Shown: positions 26,877-36,676, counted from the first letter of the stretch. The stretch is 64,000 nt of DNA from Hymenobacter duratus (GCF_014698995.1 NZ_JACWZZ010000003.1:434001-498000), one strand, 5' to 3'. Made by a program: numbers and translations. The notes: generated by a model from the sequence alone, not told the origin.

Positions 26877-27633
26877 TCAGCGTGATGAAACCGCCATCCA
26901 GCGGATAGTCGCAGCCGGTGACGAAGCCGGCTTCAGTGGAGCACAGGTACAGAGCCAGGGCAGCCACTTCGGCAGGTGTGCCCATGCGGCCGATGGGCTG
27001 GCTTTTGGAGAGCTTGTCGAATAGCTCTGCTTCGCGGCCGGCGTAGTTTTTGGCAATGAAGCCATCCACGAACGGCGTGTGCACGCGGGCCGGCGAAATG
27101 CTGTTGCAGCGGATGCCCGCCGCCAGGTAGTCGCGCGCCACCGACAGCGTCATGGCATGGATGGCACCCTTGCTCATGGAGTAGGCAAACCGGTCGGTGA
27201 TGCCGACGTGGGCGGCAATGGAGGCCATGTTGAGGATGGCGCCGCCGCCGTGCTGCTGCATCAGGGGCACGGCCGCAAACAGGCAGTTGTAGGCGCCCTT
27301 CACGTTCACCTGATACACCCTGTCGAAGTCGGCCTCGGCGGTTTGCGCCACATTGCCGACGTGGGCAATACCGGCATTATTGACCAGAATATCCACCTGG
27401 CCGATGGCCTGAAACACGCGTACCACGTCGGCCTGCTGGCTGATATCGAGCAGGTGCGCCTGCGCCGCGCCGCCGGCTTGTTGGATGGCCGCTACGGTTT
27501 GAGTTGCGGCTTCTTGGTTGAACTCGATGATGTGCACATGGGCGCCCTGCTGCGCAAACAGCTGCGCAATGGCCTGCCCGATTCCGCTGCCGCCGCCCGT
27601 CACGACGGCGCTTTTGCCTTGTAAACTGAACAT
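26869..27633 (-). CDS. SDR oxidoreductase, probable 2-keto-3-deoxy-L-fuconate dehydrogenase
   Basis: The 254-residue product is a classical SDR with VVTGGGSGIGQAIAQ, NNAG, active-site YSMSKGA and a C-terminal GFVTGCDYPLDGGFITLNN. In the oxidative L-fucose pathway this position is filled by 2-keto-3-deoxy-L-fuconate dehydrogenase, whose product is the substrate of the FAH hydrolase next door. It lies 33 bp after fucP on the same strand. Unlike the SDR at 24,251 it has the intact YxxxK motif. Confidence 0.78.
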   Translation of the reverse strand: MFSLQGKSAVVTGGGSGIGQAIAQLFAQQGAHVHIIEFNQEAATQTVAAIQQAGGAAQAHLLDISQQADVVRVFQAIGQVDILVNNAGIAHVGNVAQTAEADFDRVYQVNVKGAYNCLFAAVPLMQQHGGGAILNMASIAAHVGITDRFAYSMSKGAIHAMTLSVARDYLAAGIRCNSISPARVHTPFVDGFIAKNYAGREAELFDKLSKSQPIGRMGTPAEVAALALYLCSTEAGFVTGCDYPLDGGFITLNN

Positions 27634-27666
27634 GAAGGTCTGGTTTTAGAAAAAGTAGCCGCGGGC

Positions 27667-28935
27667 TCAGTGGCCGCCCGCCAGGGCCGGAGCAGGTGGC
27701 CCCAACGGCACCCGCGCGTTGCGGAGGGCGAAGTACAGCACCACCAAAAAGCACAAACCCGGCACCACGTAGGCCGTTTGGATGGAGCTGGCATCGGATA
27801 CGCGGCCCATGAGCACCGGAAACACCGCGCCGCCCACAATGGCCATAATCAGCAGCGAGGAGCCGTCCTTGGTTCTGGGCCCCAGCCCGCGAATGCTGAG
27901 CGAAAAGATAGTGGGAAATATGATGGACATGAAAAACTCCACGCCCATCAGCGCATACACCGGCAGCTGGCCTTCCAGCGTCACGGCCAAACCCACCAGC
28001 AGCACATTCAGCAAGCTGCACACGGCCAGCAGTTTTGCCGGGGCCACCACCCGCATTAGCGCCGTCCCGATGAAGCGGCCCGCCATAAAGCTGAGCAGTG
28101 CCCCCGACAGATACAGCGTGGCCGTCTGCTCCGGAATGCCGGCCACGCTGCCCGCAAACCGAATGAAAAAGCTACTGATGCACACCTGCGCGCCCACGTA
28201 GAAAAACTGCGTCAGCACGCCCAGCAGCAGGTTTTTTTCCTGCCACAACGAACCCTGCGCGCTAGCATCGTCAGTGGCCGCAGCCTCGATAATATCGGGT
28301 AGGCGGGTGAAATAAAGCACCACGGCTACCAGCAGCACCACGGCCCCAATCACCAGATACGGCAGCTGCACTGCCGAAGCCTCTTGGCTCAGGTAGGCAT
28401 CGAGCTGCGCCGGGGCCATGGCCGCCTGCTGCCCGGCCGTTAGGCTCTGGCCCGACAGAATCAGCTTGCCGCCCAGCAGCGGCGCCAGCGTGGCCGCCAG
28501 CCCGTTGAACGACTGCGCGAAGTTCAGCCGCTGGGTGGCGCCGGCCGGGTCGCCGAGCACGGTGATGTAGGGGTTGGCGGCCGTTTCCAGGAACGTGAGG
28601 CCGCTGGCAATGATGAACAGCGCCACCAGAAAGAAGCCGTAGGCCCGGGTTTCAGCGGCCGGATAAAACAGGAAGGCGCCCGTAGCAAACAGGCCCAACC
28701 CCACCAGAATACCGCCTTTGTAGCCGAAACGCTTCATGAACTGCCCGGCCGGCAGCGCCACCAGAAAGTAGGCCGCAAAGAACGCCGAGTCAATCAGCGC
28801 CGACTGGGTATCGGTAAGCTGGCAGGCCTTTTTGAGGTGCGGAATCAGCACCGGGTTCAAGTTCACGGCGAAGCCCCACAGAAAAAACAGCGAGGTAATC
28901 AGGGCTACCGCAAACAGGTTCTGGTTTTTCTTCAT
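27667..28935 (-). CDS. fucP: L-fucose:H+ symporter FucP-like (major facilitator)
   Basis: The 422-residue product has about twelve membrane helices and the FucP-type motif FLETAANPYITVLGDP. It starts MKKNQNLFAVALITSLFFLW. FHS-family carriers of this type bring L-fucose or other hexoses across the inner membrane with protons. It is the first gene of the minus-strand oxidative fucose set. The gene pairs that carrier with the lactonase/FAH enzymes, which is the main reason to prefer fucose over rhamnose for this set; rhamnose has its own RhaT. Confidence 0.85.
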   Translation of the reverse strand: MKKNQNLFAVALITSLFFLWGFAVNLNPVLIPHLKKACQLTDTQSALIDSAFFAAYFLVALPAGQFMKRFGYKGGILVGLGLFATGAFLFYPAAETRAYGFFLVALFIIASGLTFLETAANPYITVLGDPAGATQRLNFAQSFNGLAATLAPLLGGKLILSGQSLTAGQQAAMAPAQLDAYLSQEASAVQLPYLVIGAVVLLVAVVLYFTRLPDIIEAAATDDASAQGSLWQEKNLLLGVLTQFFYVGAQVCISSFFIRFAGSVAGIPEQTATLYLSGALLSFMAGRFIGTALMRVVAPAKLLAVCSLLNVLLVGLAVTLEGQLPVYALMGVEFFMSIIFPTIFSLSIRGLGPRTKDGSSLLIMAIVGGAVFPVLMGRVSDASSIQTAYVVPGLCFLVVLYFALRNARVPLGPPAPALAGGH

Positions 28936-28967
28936 CGGTGGCAGAATGAGCAGCAGCAGCTAGGTAA

Positions 28968-29069
28968 CTGTCATCCTGAGCCCCGCGAAGGATCTTGTCA
29001 CGGCTGGGTTAGCGTTGAACGGTTGCCGTTCTGGTGTGATAAGGTCCTTCGCGGGGCTCAGGATGACAG
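28968..29069. repeat. inverted repeat, CTGTCATCCTGAGCCCCGCG family
   Basis: The arms 28968-28996 and 29041-29069 pair at 28 of 29 positions. The arm sequence CATCCTGAG differs from the CATGCTGAGC family, so this is a separate or divergent family. It lies between fucP and the second GH28 gene. Confidence 0.88.
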
Positions 29070-29086
29070 GCGAACAGCAGACAGTT

Positions 29087-30511
29087 TTAGAACTTCATGC
29101 CCGCGCTGTTCTGCACGGCCACCGGCTCCTGGTTTTCGGCTTTAATGTCGAGGCCCTTGACGCTCCAGCCCTGGGCGAAGTCGATTTTGCCGGCTTTCTT
29201 ACCCGTGATGCTGATGTCTTCCAGCGTGAAGTTTTCCAGCAATGACACGGCCAAGCCCTCGGCCGAAATGGCTTCGCCAGCCCCGGTGGCGCGCAGGTTG
29301 CTGATGCGCACGTTGCGGAAATGCGGCGTGCCGCGCTCCACAGGCTCCACTTTGGCCAGCATTTTCTTCCAGTGCTCGGGCAGCGTAGCTTCGGTGTAGC
29401 CGGCCGGCAGCGTGGAGTAGCTATAGGCCGGGTTCCAGTTCATGGTCATGATGATGGGCACACGCACGCCATCCATCTGAATGTCTTCCACCACAATGTC
29501 CTCGACCACGCCGCCGCGGTTGGTGGCCGATTTCAACCGGATGCCGTACTTGGTGCCCTTCGCCTTGAGGCCGCGGGCAATGACGTGGCGGATGCCGCCC
29601 GACGTTTCGGAGCCACAGGTGAACAGTCCGTCGCCGGCGCCGGCCACGCAGTTCTGGATGAGGATGTACTCGGTGGGGCGGTTCACGCGCAGGCCATCCC
29701 AGTCGCGGCCGGCTTTCAGGCAGAAGTTGTCGTCGTTGCAGTCGATGTCGCAGTTCTGCACCAGCACGTAGGAGCTGGAGTCGATGTCGATGCCGTCGGT
29801 GCTGGGGCCGTGGCCGCCGATGTTGTTGCGCACCACTAAGCCGTCGGCCGTTACGTGCTTGGAGTACAGAATGTGCACCGTCCAGAAGCCGGCGCGCTGC
29901 AGCGTGATGCCTTCAAGCGTGACGTTGCTGGAGTTGGAAACCAGCAGCGTACGGGGACGTTTGGCATCGTAGTCCACAATCCAGCGCAGGCCTTTGGCGT
30001 CGTACTCTTTGCGCATGGCCCAGTATTTCTCCCAGAACGGCTTGCCCTGGCCATCGACGGTCCCCTGGCCGGTGATGGCCACGTTTTCCTGATCGAGGAT
30101 ATTGATGAGGGCCGCGGGCCACACCATTTCCACGCCCGCAATGCGCGACGGAATTTCGGGGTAGTCCTTCAACTCCTGGCTACCGAGCAGCGTTACGCCC
30201 TGCGGAATATGGAGCGTCACGCCCTTCTTCAAAAAGATGGAGCCCGTGAGGTACTGGCCCGGCGCAAACGTCACGATGCCACCCTTTTTGGCCGCCGCAT
30301 CAATGGCTTTCTGGATGGCTTGAGTGTTGAGGGTTTTGCCGTCGGCCACCGCGCCGTATTTGGCGACTAGGAAAGTGTTTTGGGTGGCGGGCATGGATTT
30401 CGCGCCCACTTCTTTCACCCAGGCCGGGTCGGCGGGGGCGGCAGTAGGCGGCGTCCCGAAGGAATTCAGCCAGGCCAGCAGCGGCAGTAGCAGCGAAAGG
30501 ATCAGGTTCAT
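29087..30511 (-). CDS. GH28 polygalacturonase (second copy), secreted
   Basis: The 474-residue product starts at the ATG at 30511, at the head of a signal peptide (NLILSLLLPLLAWLNSFG). It has the parallel beta-helix start FLVAKYGAVADGKTLNTQ and the GH28 catalytic set STDGIDIDSS, CNDDNFCLKAGRDWDG, GDGLFTCGSETSGG and GIRLKSATNRGG. It should release galacturonate from pectin backbones. It is the last gene of the second minus-strand enzyme block. It is only distantly similar to the GH28 at 370-2025, so the two probably differ in mode or substrate (for example polygalacturonan versus rhamnogalacturonan). Confidence 0.9.
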   Translation of the reverse strand: MNLILSLLLPLLAWLNSFGTPPTAAPADPAWVKEVGAKSMPATQNTFLVAKYGAVADGKTLNTQAIQKAIDAAAKKGGIVTFAPGQYLTGSIFLKKGVTLHIPQGVTLLGSQELKDYPEIPSRIAGVEMVWPAALINILDQENVAITGQGTVDGQGKPFWEKYWAMRKEYDAKGLRWIVDYDAKRPRTLLVSNSSNVTLEGITLQRAGFWTVHILYSKHVTADGLVVRNNIGGHGPSTDGIDIDSSSYVLVQNCDIDCNDDNFCLKAGRDWDGLRVNRPTEYILIQNCVAGAGDGLFTCGSETSGGIRHVIARGLKAKGTKYGIRLKSATNRGGVVEDIVVEDIQMDGVRVPIIMTMNWNPAYSYSTLPAGYTEATLPEHWKKMLAKVEPVERGTPHFRNVRISNLRATGAGEAISAEGLAVSLLENFTLEDISITGKKAGKIDFAQGWSVKGLDIKAENQEPVAVQNSAGMKF

Positions 30512-30739
30512 ATCGGCAGGCAGGTGGGTTGGCAGATCGGGAGAGGCATATAAAGCAAAGAACCTGATGGTAGCCGGGCGGTGGAACAACGGATTCCCAC
30601 GGCCGCAGCTCCGATGCCCAGCTACACATCAGGTTATTGCTCTCTTATTTCACTCATCCAAAGCTGCCATTTTCCGTTCTGGGCACCCTCCCGCACTCAC
30701 CTGCAATTCTCTTTTTGCAGAAATTTTGTTGACGCGGCC

Positions 30740-32272
30740 TCAATTCTTGCCCTCCGTCGGTGTGGGCCAGATGTCGGTGCGGAACGGCGAGGCGGGCAGC
30801 CCGGCGGCGTTGAACAGGTTGGGCATCGGCGACTTGCGCCAGCCGAAGCGCACGGCCACCGGTTGCGGCACCTGGGCGCTGCTCACCACCACCGTATTGC
30901 CTTCAATAACGGCCTGCGCGGGATGAAACACGCCGTCGGCGCCCGCCACAGTGAACTCGCGCAGCGCCCCGCCTTCCGCTTTCAGGCCCTCGGCATAGTC
31001 GAAGCTGAGGCGGGCGGTATTCTTGTAGATTTTCAGGGCTTTGTAGATCGGGCCCGAGGTGACGAGCTTTTTCTCGCCGTACTCGTTGCGCAGCGCCCAC
31101 AGCGCCAGCCGGTGCCCCACGGCCTGCTTGTTGCGCGGATGAATGTCCAGCGAGTCGCCCACGTCGGTCGTGACGACCATGCCGGTGCGCGGCACGGTTT
31201 GCCAGGACAACAGCTGGGCTTCGCGGATTTCGGGGTTCTGGCCTTTGTGGGGCGTGATCTGCACGAAGTAGAACGGCATGTCGGGCTGCTGCCACGCCTG
31301 GCGCCAGCTGGCAATCAGGGCCGGAAACAGCGTGCGGTATTGGTAGGCGCGCTCGGCATTGCTCTCGCCCTGGTACCAGATGGTGCCGCGCAACGTGTAC
31401 GGCTCCAGGCCCCGGATCATGCCGTTGTAGAGCTTGGCCGGCGACTTGTTGCTGGTGGCGCTCAGCGGCTCGCTGGGCTTGGGCTGCTTGGTTTGCGGAT
31501 TGCGCTCCTTCTCCAGTTTCCAGGCGGCCAGCGCGGTTTCATAGGCGGGGCGTTGGGTGAGGCCGTCGGCGTAGCGGGTCAGAATCGGGCGCAGCGTAGG
31601 GTTCTGCTCCAGCACCTCACGCCGCGTCCACGACTCGGCCGGCGTGCCGCCCCACGACGAGTGAATCAACCCCACCGGCACGCCGGTTTTGTCCTGAATT
31701 TCCTGCCCGAAAAAGTACGCCACCGCTGAGAAGTTGCCCACCGTTTGGGGGCTGCACACCACCCAGCTACCCTGCACGTCTCGCTGGGGCTCATCGGACA
31801 CGCGCTGCGCTACCGTGAACATACGGAGGGTGGGCCTGGTGGCTTTCGGCACCACTTCGGCCTCATTGAGCACGCCCGTCATCCACTTGGAAGCGCCCTT
31901 GGCCAGCGGAAACGCCATATTCGACTGCCCCGAGCACAGCCACACTTCCCCCAGCAGCACATTACTGACAGTGAGCTTGTTATTGCCCTGAACCGTGAGC
32001 GTATAGGGGCCGCCGGCCTTGGTGGTGGGCATGCGCACCAGCCAGTTGCCCTGCGCATCGGCCGTAGCCTGCATGGGCTTTTTCGCCCAACTGGCCGTCA
32101 CCGTTACGGCCTCACCAGGCGCGGCCCAGCCCCACAGCGCTACCTCCGATTTTTGCTGCAGCACCATGTTGTCGGTGATGAGCGCTGGCAGCGTAACGTC
32201 GGCCAGGGCAACGCGGGCGCCTGCTAGCAGCAGAACGGAGAGGAAGCTGGTGTGTCGGGAAGGATGATACAT
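30740..32272 (-). CDS. sialate O-acetylesterase-type (SASA) carbohydrate esterase
   Basis: The 510-residue product has a signal peptide (HTSFLSVLLLAGARVALA) and a beta-sandwich N-terminus (LPALITDNMVLQQKSEVALW). The SGNH-type esterase core follows, with LCSGQSNMAFPL (nucleophile Ser), TIWYQGESNAERAYQYR and VGDSLDIHPRNKQAVGHRLA (Asp-His). In pectin loci such enzymes remove acetyl groups from rhamnogalacturonan or its side chains, rather than from sialic acid. It lies between the second GH28 and the GH43-like gene. Substrate is inferred from context only. Confidence 0.87.
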   Translation of the reverse strand: MYHPSRHTSFLSVLLLAGARVALADVTLPALITDNMVLQQKSEVALWGWAAPGEAVTVTASWAKKPMQATADAQGNWLVRMPTTKAGGPYTLTVQGNNKLTVSNVLLGEVWLCSGQSNMAFPLAKGASKWMTGVLNEAEVVPKATRPTLRMFTVAQRVSDEPQRDVQGSWVVCSPQTVGNFSAVAYFFGQEIQDKTGVPVGLIHSSWGGTPAESWTRREVLEQNPTLRPILTRYADGLTQRPAYETALAAWKLEKERNPQTKQPKPSEPLSATSNKSPAKLYNGMIRGLEPYTLRGTIWYQGESNAERAYQYRTLFPALIASWRQAWQQPDMPFYFVQITPHKGQNPEIREAQLLSWQTVPRTGMVVTTDVGDSLDIHPRNKQAVGHRLALWALRNEYGEKKLVTSGPIYKALKIYKNTARLSFDYAEGLKAEGGALREFTVAGADGVFHPAQAVIEGNTVVVSSAQVPQPVAVRFGWRKSPMPNLFNAAGLPASPFRTDIWPTPTEGKN

Positions 32273-32344
32273 GTGAGGTGGTTTTTGGCGGGGAGTGTAG
32301 GATGAGGGTTGTCTAAGGCTGAGCGGAGCGTATGTTAATTAAGG

Positions 32345-32452
32345 CAGTGGCCGTCATGCTGAGCTTGTCGAAGCATCTCTACCGCCTCGTTGCAATAGCA
32401 TTGATTAGCCAGCGGTAGAGATGCTTCGACAAGCTCAGCATGACGGCCACTG
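32345..32452. repeat. perfect 41-bp inverted repeat, GTCATGCTGAGC family
   Basis: The arms 32345-32385 and 32412-32452 are perfect complements over 41 bp, with a 26-base centre. This is among the best preserved members of the family. It lies between the esterase and the GH43-like gene. Confidence 0.95.
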
Positions 32453-32469
32453 CGAATTGAAATTCTCAC

Positions 32470-33549
32470 TCACGTAATCCGGAACACGAACGAGGAGGCA
32501 GTCATGTATTTGCCGCCTTGCGAGGCGCAGAACAGGTATTCGGGTTTGCCGTCGCGGAGCAGGAGTTGGGGGCGCTCTAGGCGGCCGTAGCGCTTAAGCT
32601 TGGGCGGGGCGGGCGGCTCCTGCACGCCGTAGTCGCGCAGGGCGCGGAAGGCAATTTTGGGGTAGCTCCACTCCTTGCCGTCGCGGGATTCCAGGTAGAG
32701 GCCGACTTCGTGGTTGTACACACCCATGTCGCGGGCCAGCAGACAGAAACGGCCGTTTTGCCGCCACACGAAAGCGTCCTCGAACTGCTTGTTGTGGCCC
32801 TGCCGGGAGAAGTCGATTACGGGGTTGCCGGCGTACTTCACGTAGGGACCTGCCAGTTGGTCGGCCACAGCCAGCCCGTACTTGCGGTTGCCCCGAATCG
32901 TGGGGTCTTTCGACGTGACGTACTCCTGCGTATTCCACGACTTGTAATACAGCCAGTACTTGCCTTCGTGTTTTACAAAAGCTGGATTAGTAGTGCAATG
33001 GTCGTCCCAGGCGCCGGTGGGGCCAGGCAGCAGCAGCGGTGCGTCGGGGCGGGTCCAGGGGCCTTCGAGAGTGGGCGCGGTAGCCAGCCCGATGCGCTTG
33101 CTGTCGGTTTTGCCGTTGCTGGTGCCCATAAAAAACAGGCAGTACTGGCCGTCCATGAGCTGAATGCTGGGGTTGTGGCAGGTGGTGGCGTCCCAGAAGC
33201 CAGGGCCGCGCGGGGCCAGCACGGTTTCCTGGTACACAAACGGCCCGGCGGGCGTGTCGGCCACGGCGCGGGCTATTTCGCAGCCGTTGAGCCAGCCACC
33301 CATCCCCTTTCGGGCATCCCAGCGCGAAAAAAACACGTGCACCCGGCCATCGGGCCCGTAAATCGGGCTGTTGCACCACACGTAGTAACCCTCCATTTCC
33401 AAGGCCCGCCCAACAGGCTGCAGGTGCTTGCTGAACCTAGCAAAGTCCGCCTTTGGGAAGTCAATCAGCCGCCCGGCCGCAAAGCCCACCGCCGCCCGGG
33501 CAAATGGAGCCAGTGCAAGGGTTGCAAGAAAGTGGCGGCGGGTAGGCAT
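32470..33549 (-). CDS. GH43-like five-bladed beta-propeller glycosidase, Tat-type signal
   Basis: The 359-residue product begins with a TRRHFLATLALAPFARA segment, close to a twin-arginine signal. The body has repeated propeller blades: WCNSPIYGPDGRVHVFFSRW, TTCHNPSIQLMDGQYCLFFM, DDHCTTNPAFVKHEGKYWLY and FEDAFVWRQNGRFCLLARD. These resemble the GH43/GH117-type five-bladed propeller fold. It may act on arabinose or related side chains of rhamnogalacturonan. I cannot assign the family number or confirm the catalytic acid triad. It sits between the esterase and the GH106 rhamnosidase on the same strand. Confidence 0.65.
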   Translation of the reverse strand: MPTRRHFLATLALAPFARAAVGFAAGRLIDFPKADFARFSKHLQPVGRALEMEGYYVWCNSPIYGPDGRVHVFFSRWDARKGMGGWLNGCEIARAVADTPAGPFVYQETVLAPRGPGFWDATTCHNPSIQLMDGQYCLFFMGTSNGKTDSKRIGLATAPTLEGPWTRPDAPLLLPGPTGAWDDHCTTNPAFVKHEGKYWLYYKSWNTQEYVTSKDPTIRGNRKYGLAVADQLAGPYVKYAGNPVIDFSRQGHNKQFEDAFVWRQNGRFCLLARDMGVYNHEVGLYLESRDGKEWSYPKIAFRALRDYGVQEPPAPPKLKRYGRLERPQLLLRDGKPEYLFCASQGGKYMTASSFVFRIT

Positions 33550-33560
33550 GAGGAGTGGCT

Positions 33561-33660
33561 GTATAGATGCGTATTCGCGTCTCGTCGGTGCTGACGTTGT
33601 TTGGGCGAACGGCGCAGGGCTGGTCGTTTTGGCGGAAGACGCGTATTCGCGTCTCTACAT
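33561..33660. repeat. degenerate GTAGAGACGC-family inverted repeat
   Basis: Arms near GTATAGATGCGTATTCGCG (33561) and GTATTCGCGTCTCTACAT (33643-33660) are imperfect complements. It occupies the gap between the GH43-like and GH106 genes. Confidence 0.6.
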
Positions 33661-33665
33661 TCGTT

Positions 33666-36539
33666 CTACTGCATCTTGCCGCCAGCGCCGGTTGCCACTG
33701 GCGTGAGCGTCACCGGGCCCAGCAAACCAGACTCTTTCGGGTCCCATTTCTCGGCGGTGAACAGACCGTCGGTGCCCCGGTTTTCCTTGAGCTTCGACGA
33801 CATATTGATGTTGTAGGCATTCTTGTAGGGCACGTGGTTGCGGTCCATATCGATGATGCGGTTGGCCATGCCGTTGCTGACGCTGACGGTGAGCGTGTTG
33901 CTGGCCTGCAGCTGGTTTTTCGGGATGAACACCTGGTAGCTGGGGCCAATAAGCGTACCCAGCTCCTGGCCGTTCAGCTGCACGCGGGCGCTTTCGGCCA
34001 CGCGGCCCAGGTTCAGCAGCCAGCCCTCGCCCGAGCCAGTGGGTTGCGGGAAGCTGATGGTGTACGCCGCCGTACCGGAGAATTTCCGGCCGGCGTCGCC
34101 ACCGAAATCGGTCCACGATTTCAGCTCCGACGTCTGCACCGGAGCCGGCAGCGCCGGCCCGCCCGACACGAAGCGCACGTTCCAGGTGCCTTGTATGGGC
34201 TGCGCAGGGCCAGCGGCCTGCTGGTAGGCATACAGGGGACCGGTCAGGGCGGCGCCGGTGGTTTCCAGCAAACACGACTCGCCGGGGGCCAGTTGCAGGC
34301 GCACCTCCGGCATGCCCTTAGCTGACATACGCCAGTTGGCCAGGCCCAGCTGTTCGGTCATGGGGTTGTAGAGCGCCACCGATTTTGCGGCGGTTTGCAG
34401 CGACACCCAAGTGTCCAGCGGCTTGTCGGAGGAGTTGGCCAAGAAGTAGTAGTGCCCGGTGGCGTGGCGGCGGCGCACGAACTGTAGGCCGCTATCGGTT
34501 AGGGTTTCGCGCTGCACGCCGGCCGCAGCCAGCAGCTGGCTTACGTCTTTGCCCACCAGCACCGCGCCCTTGCCCAGTTTGGCTTTCTGAACGCCGGCCG
34601 TGCCGCTGGGCTGAAATTTCAGCTCGGCCAGCAGCTTGCGGAAGGCGGCGCGGCGCTTATCGAGCTGGGCCAGGCCGGGCACGTCAGTAGGCAACTGGTT
34701 TTGCACCACCAGCGTGGCACCGTTGCGGGCCAGCTGCAGGTAGTGCTCCAGCGTGGCCAGCGGCACGAGGCGCGCATCGGGCAGCAGCAAGGTTTGGTAG
34801 GCAGTGCCGCCGCCGGTTTGCAGGGTGCGGCCGGTAGTTTTGGTTTGCCGCAGCTGCTTATCAGAAATAAAGTCGAAGCCATAGCCCTGCTTGAGCAACT
34901 CCTCCCCGGTCGCGCCCACCGGCATGCCCTTGAAGCCGTGGCTGATGCCGTCGAAGTGCTGGAGCAGCACCTTGCCGGGGCGGGCGTAGGAATCGTAGAT
35001 GGGCAGATACACCAGCACGTCGTTGGCGGGCTGGCCGGCCTGCAAAAAGCTCTGGCAATGCGCTACGTAGCGGTTCAGCTGCCCGAAGTCGTTCCAAAAC
35101 GTGTTGTTGGGGTTGAAGTGCACGGCCGCGTAGAACAGCCAGCCCGGCCACGCCGCAGCCTGCGGCGAGTAGTTGGTGCCGTGGTAAAACGTGTGGTTTA
35201 CGCCCCCAAGCAGCATCATGTCCATGGCCTTCTTCACGTCGCTGAGCTTGGACAGGAAGTGGTCATTTTCCCAGGTAGCCGACTCCGACGAGGTAAGCGG
35301 CTTGCCGGTAACGTGCGCCGCCGATGAGGCGAATTTCAAACGCAGCAGATCCTCGCCCTCAGTTTCCGGAATGTCGGTGGCGGCGTAGAGGTCGAGGATG
35401 TTGGCCGGGGAGCCGTGGGCCTGGTTGCGGATGAGTGCGCCGTGCGTTTTGGCCCAGTCGTGCCAGGTTTGGGTGTAGTTTTCGAGCAGCAGTTCCGAAA
35501 CCGTTTCGCGGTAGTCGCTGAGTACGCGCTGGTGCTGCTGGTCTTCCGCTTCCTTGCTGAACAGGGCCGGCAGGTGCTGGCGCAAATCGTAGCCGCGGCG
35601 CTTTTGGAATTCACTGAACATCTGCGGCGTCCAGTTGCCCTCACCCTGCGCGTCGTCTACCTCATACGAATCGTTGAAAAAGGCCCGGATGGGCTGCACG
35701 TTGCGGCCCTTGAACGCCTCATCAAAACGCGCCAGGTAGTGCTGGGTGGCAGTTTTGGAGAAGTGGTCAATTACGTCGCCTTCGCCGCCGGGGCCGGCGC
35801 GCTCCACCTGCTTGCCGTGCCAGCCCTCAAACACGGCGTAGAGCGTCCAGGCGGCACCCGTCGGGGCGGTCCAGTTCAGTTTACCGGCGGCGTCTACTTT
35901 GCTGGTCAAATCCAGCGTCTGGCCCTTATCGGAATACGCTACCAACGCTTGCAGCGGCAGCAGCTTCTCGAAGCGCACCTGGTCGAAGGCGTGGAGCTGC
36001 AGATTAGGGTTCTTGGTGATAGGGTCAGCCAGCTGCTTGATATCGATAGGCTGGCCGACGGTTTTCACCAGCGGCTTCTGCATAAAGCGTACGGGCTCCT
36101 GCAGCTGGGCGCCGCCGGCCACGGTGTAGGTCTGATGCGCCACGTACTTGCAGGCGTCGTTGGGCGTCACCCAGGGCCCACCGAACGGCCAGCCCGACGC
36201 CTGCGCCATATCCACGCCCAGCCCCAGCCGCCCAGCCTCCGTGAGCGTGTGCTGCAGCATGTCCATCCAGCGCGGCGCCAGGAAGCTGATGAACTGGTTT
36301 TCGGTGCCTTTCACGCCATAAATCGGCGTGATTTCCACGCCCCCCAGCCCCGCCTGCTGGTATTGGGTGAGCAGGCGCGTGAGGTCCTGCTCGTTCACGG
36401 CGCTGCCCTGCCACCACCAGCGCGTCCAGGGCTTGTGCTGCTGCGTGATTTCCGGCCAGCGCGGCGCCTGTTGGGCACGGGCGGGCACCTGGGCTAGAGT
36501 GGCAGCAACGAGCAGGGAAAAAGCGAGAGTGGGTTTCAT
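33666..36539 (-). CDS. GH106 alpha-L-rhamnosidase, secreted
   Basis: The 957-residue product starts at the ATG at 36539, followed by a signal peptide (KPTLAFSLLVAATLAQVPAR). The opening PWTRWWWQGSAVNEQDLTRL and GLGGVEITPIYGVKG, then LGLGVDMAQASGWPFGGPWV, are typical of GH106. The C-terminal third contains galactose-binding-like beta-sandwich regions (WLLNLGRVAESARVQLNGQE). The enzyme removes terminal alpha-L-rhamnose by inversion, supplying substrate for RhaT and the rhamnose operon. Length is normal for the family. It lies between GH105 and the GH43-like gene. Confidence 0.88.
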   Translation of the reverse strand: MKPTLAFSLLVAATLAQVPARAQQAPRWPEITQQHKPWTRWWWQGSAVNEQDLTRLLTQYQQAGLGGVEITPIYGVKGTENQFISFLAPRWMDMLQHTLTEAGRLGLGVDMAQASGWPFGGPWVTPNDACKYVAHQTYTVAGGAQLQEPVRFMQKPLVKTVGQPIDIKQLADPITKNPNLQLHAFDQVRFEKLLPLQALVAYSDKGQTLDLTSKVDAAGKLNWTAPTGAAWTLYAVFEGWHGKQVERAGPGGEGDVIDHFSKTATQHYLARFDEAFKGRNVQPIRAFFNDSYEVDDAQGEGNWTPQMFSEFQKRRGYDLRQHLPALFSKEAEDQQHQRVLSDYRETVSELLLENYTQTWHDWAKTHGALIRNQAHGSPANILDLYAATDIPETEGEDLLRLKFASSAAHVTGKPLTSSESATWENDHFLSKLSDVKKAMDMMLLGGVNHTFYHGTNYSPQAAAWPGWLFYAAVHFNPNNTFWNDFGQLNRYVAHCQSFLQAGQPANDVLVYLPIYDSYARPGKVLLQHFDGISHGFKGMPVGATGEELLKQGYGFDFISDKQLRQTKTTGRTLQTGGGTAYQTLLLPDARLVPLATLEHYLQLARNGATLVVQNQLPTDVPGLAQLDKRRAAFRKLLAELKFQPSGTAGVQKAKLGKGAVLVGKDVSQLLAAAGVQRETLTDSGLQFVRRRHATGHYYFLANSSDKPLDTWVSLQTAAKSVALYNPMTEQLGLANWRMSAKGMPEVRLQLAPGESCLLETTGAALTGPLYAYQQAAGPAQPIQGTWNVRFVSGGPALPAPVQTSELKSWTDFGGDAGRKFSGTAAYTISFPQPTGSGEGWLLNLGRVAESARVQLNGQELGTLIGPSYQVFIPKNQLQASNTLTVSVSNGMANRIIDMDRNHVPYKNAYNINMSSKLKENRGTDGLFTAEKWDPKESGLLGPVTLTPVATGAGGKMQ

Positions 36540-36565
36540 GGGGCGGGGTGGCAATGGATATTTCA

Positions 36566-36676
36566 GAACGTCACGCTGAGCGAAGTCGAGGAATCTCGCG
36601 TGCTGACGTTGTGGTGGTAATTACCACACTAGTGAGATTCCTCGACTACGGCTGCGCCTCGCTCGGAATGACGTTC
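36566..36676. repeat. inverted repeat, GAACGTCACGCTGAGCGAAG family
   Basis: The left end GAACGTCACGCTGAGCG and right end CGCTCGGAATGACGTTC pair imperfectly. The inner TCGAGGAATCTC and GAGATTCCTCGA pair perfectly. It lies between the GH106 and GH105 genes. Confidence 0.8.
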
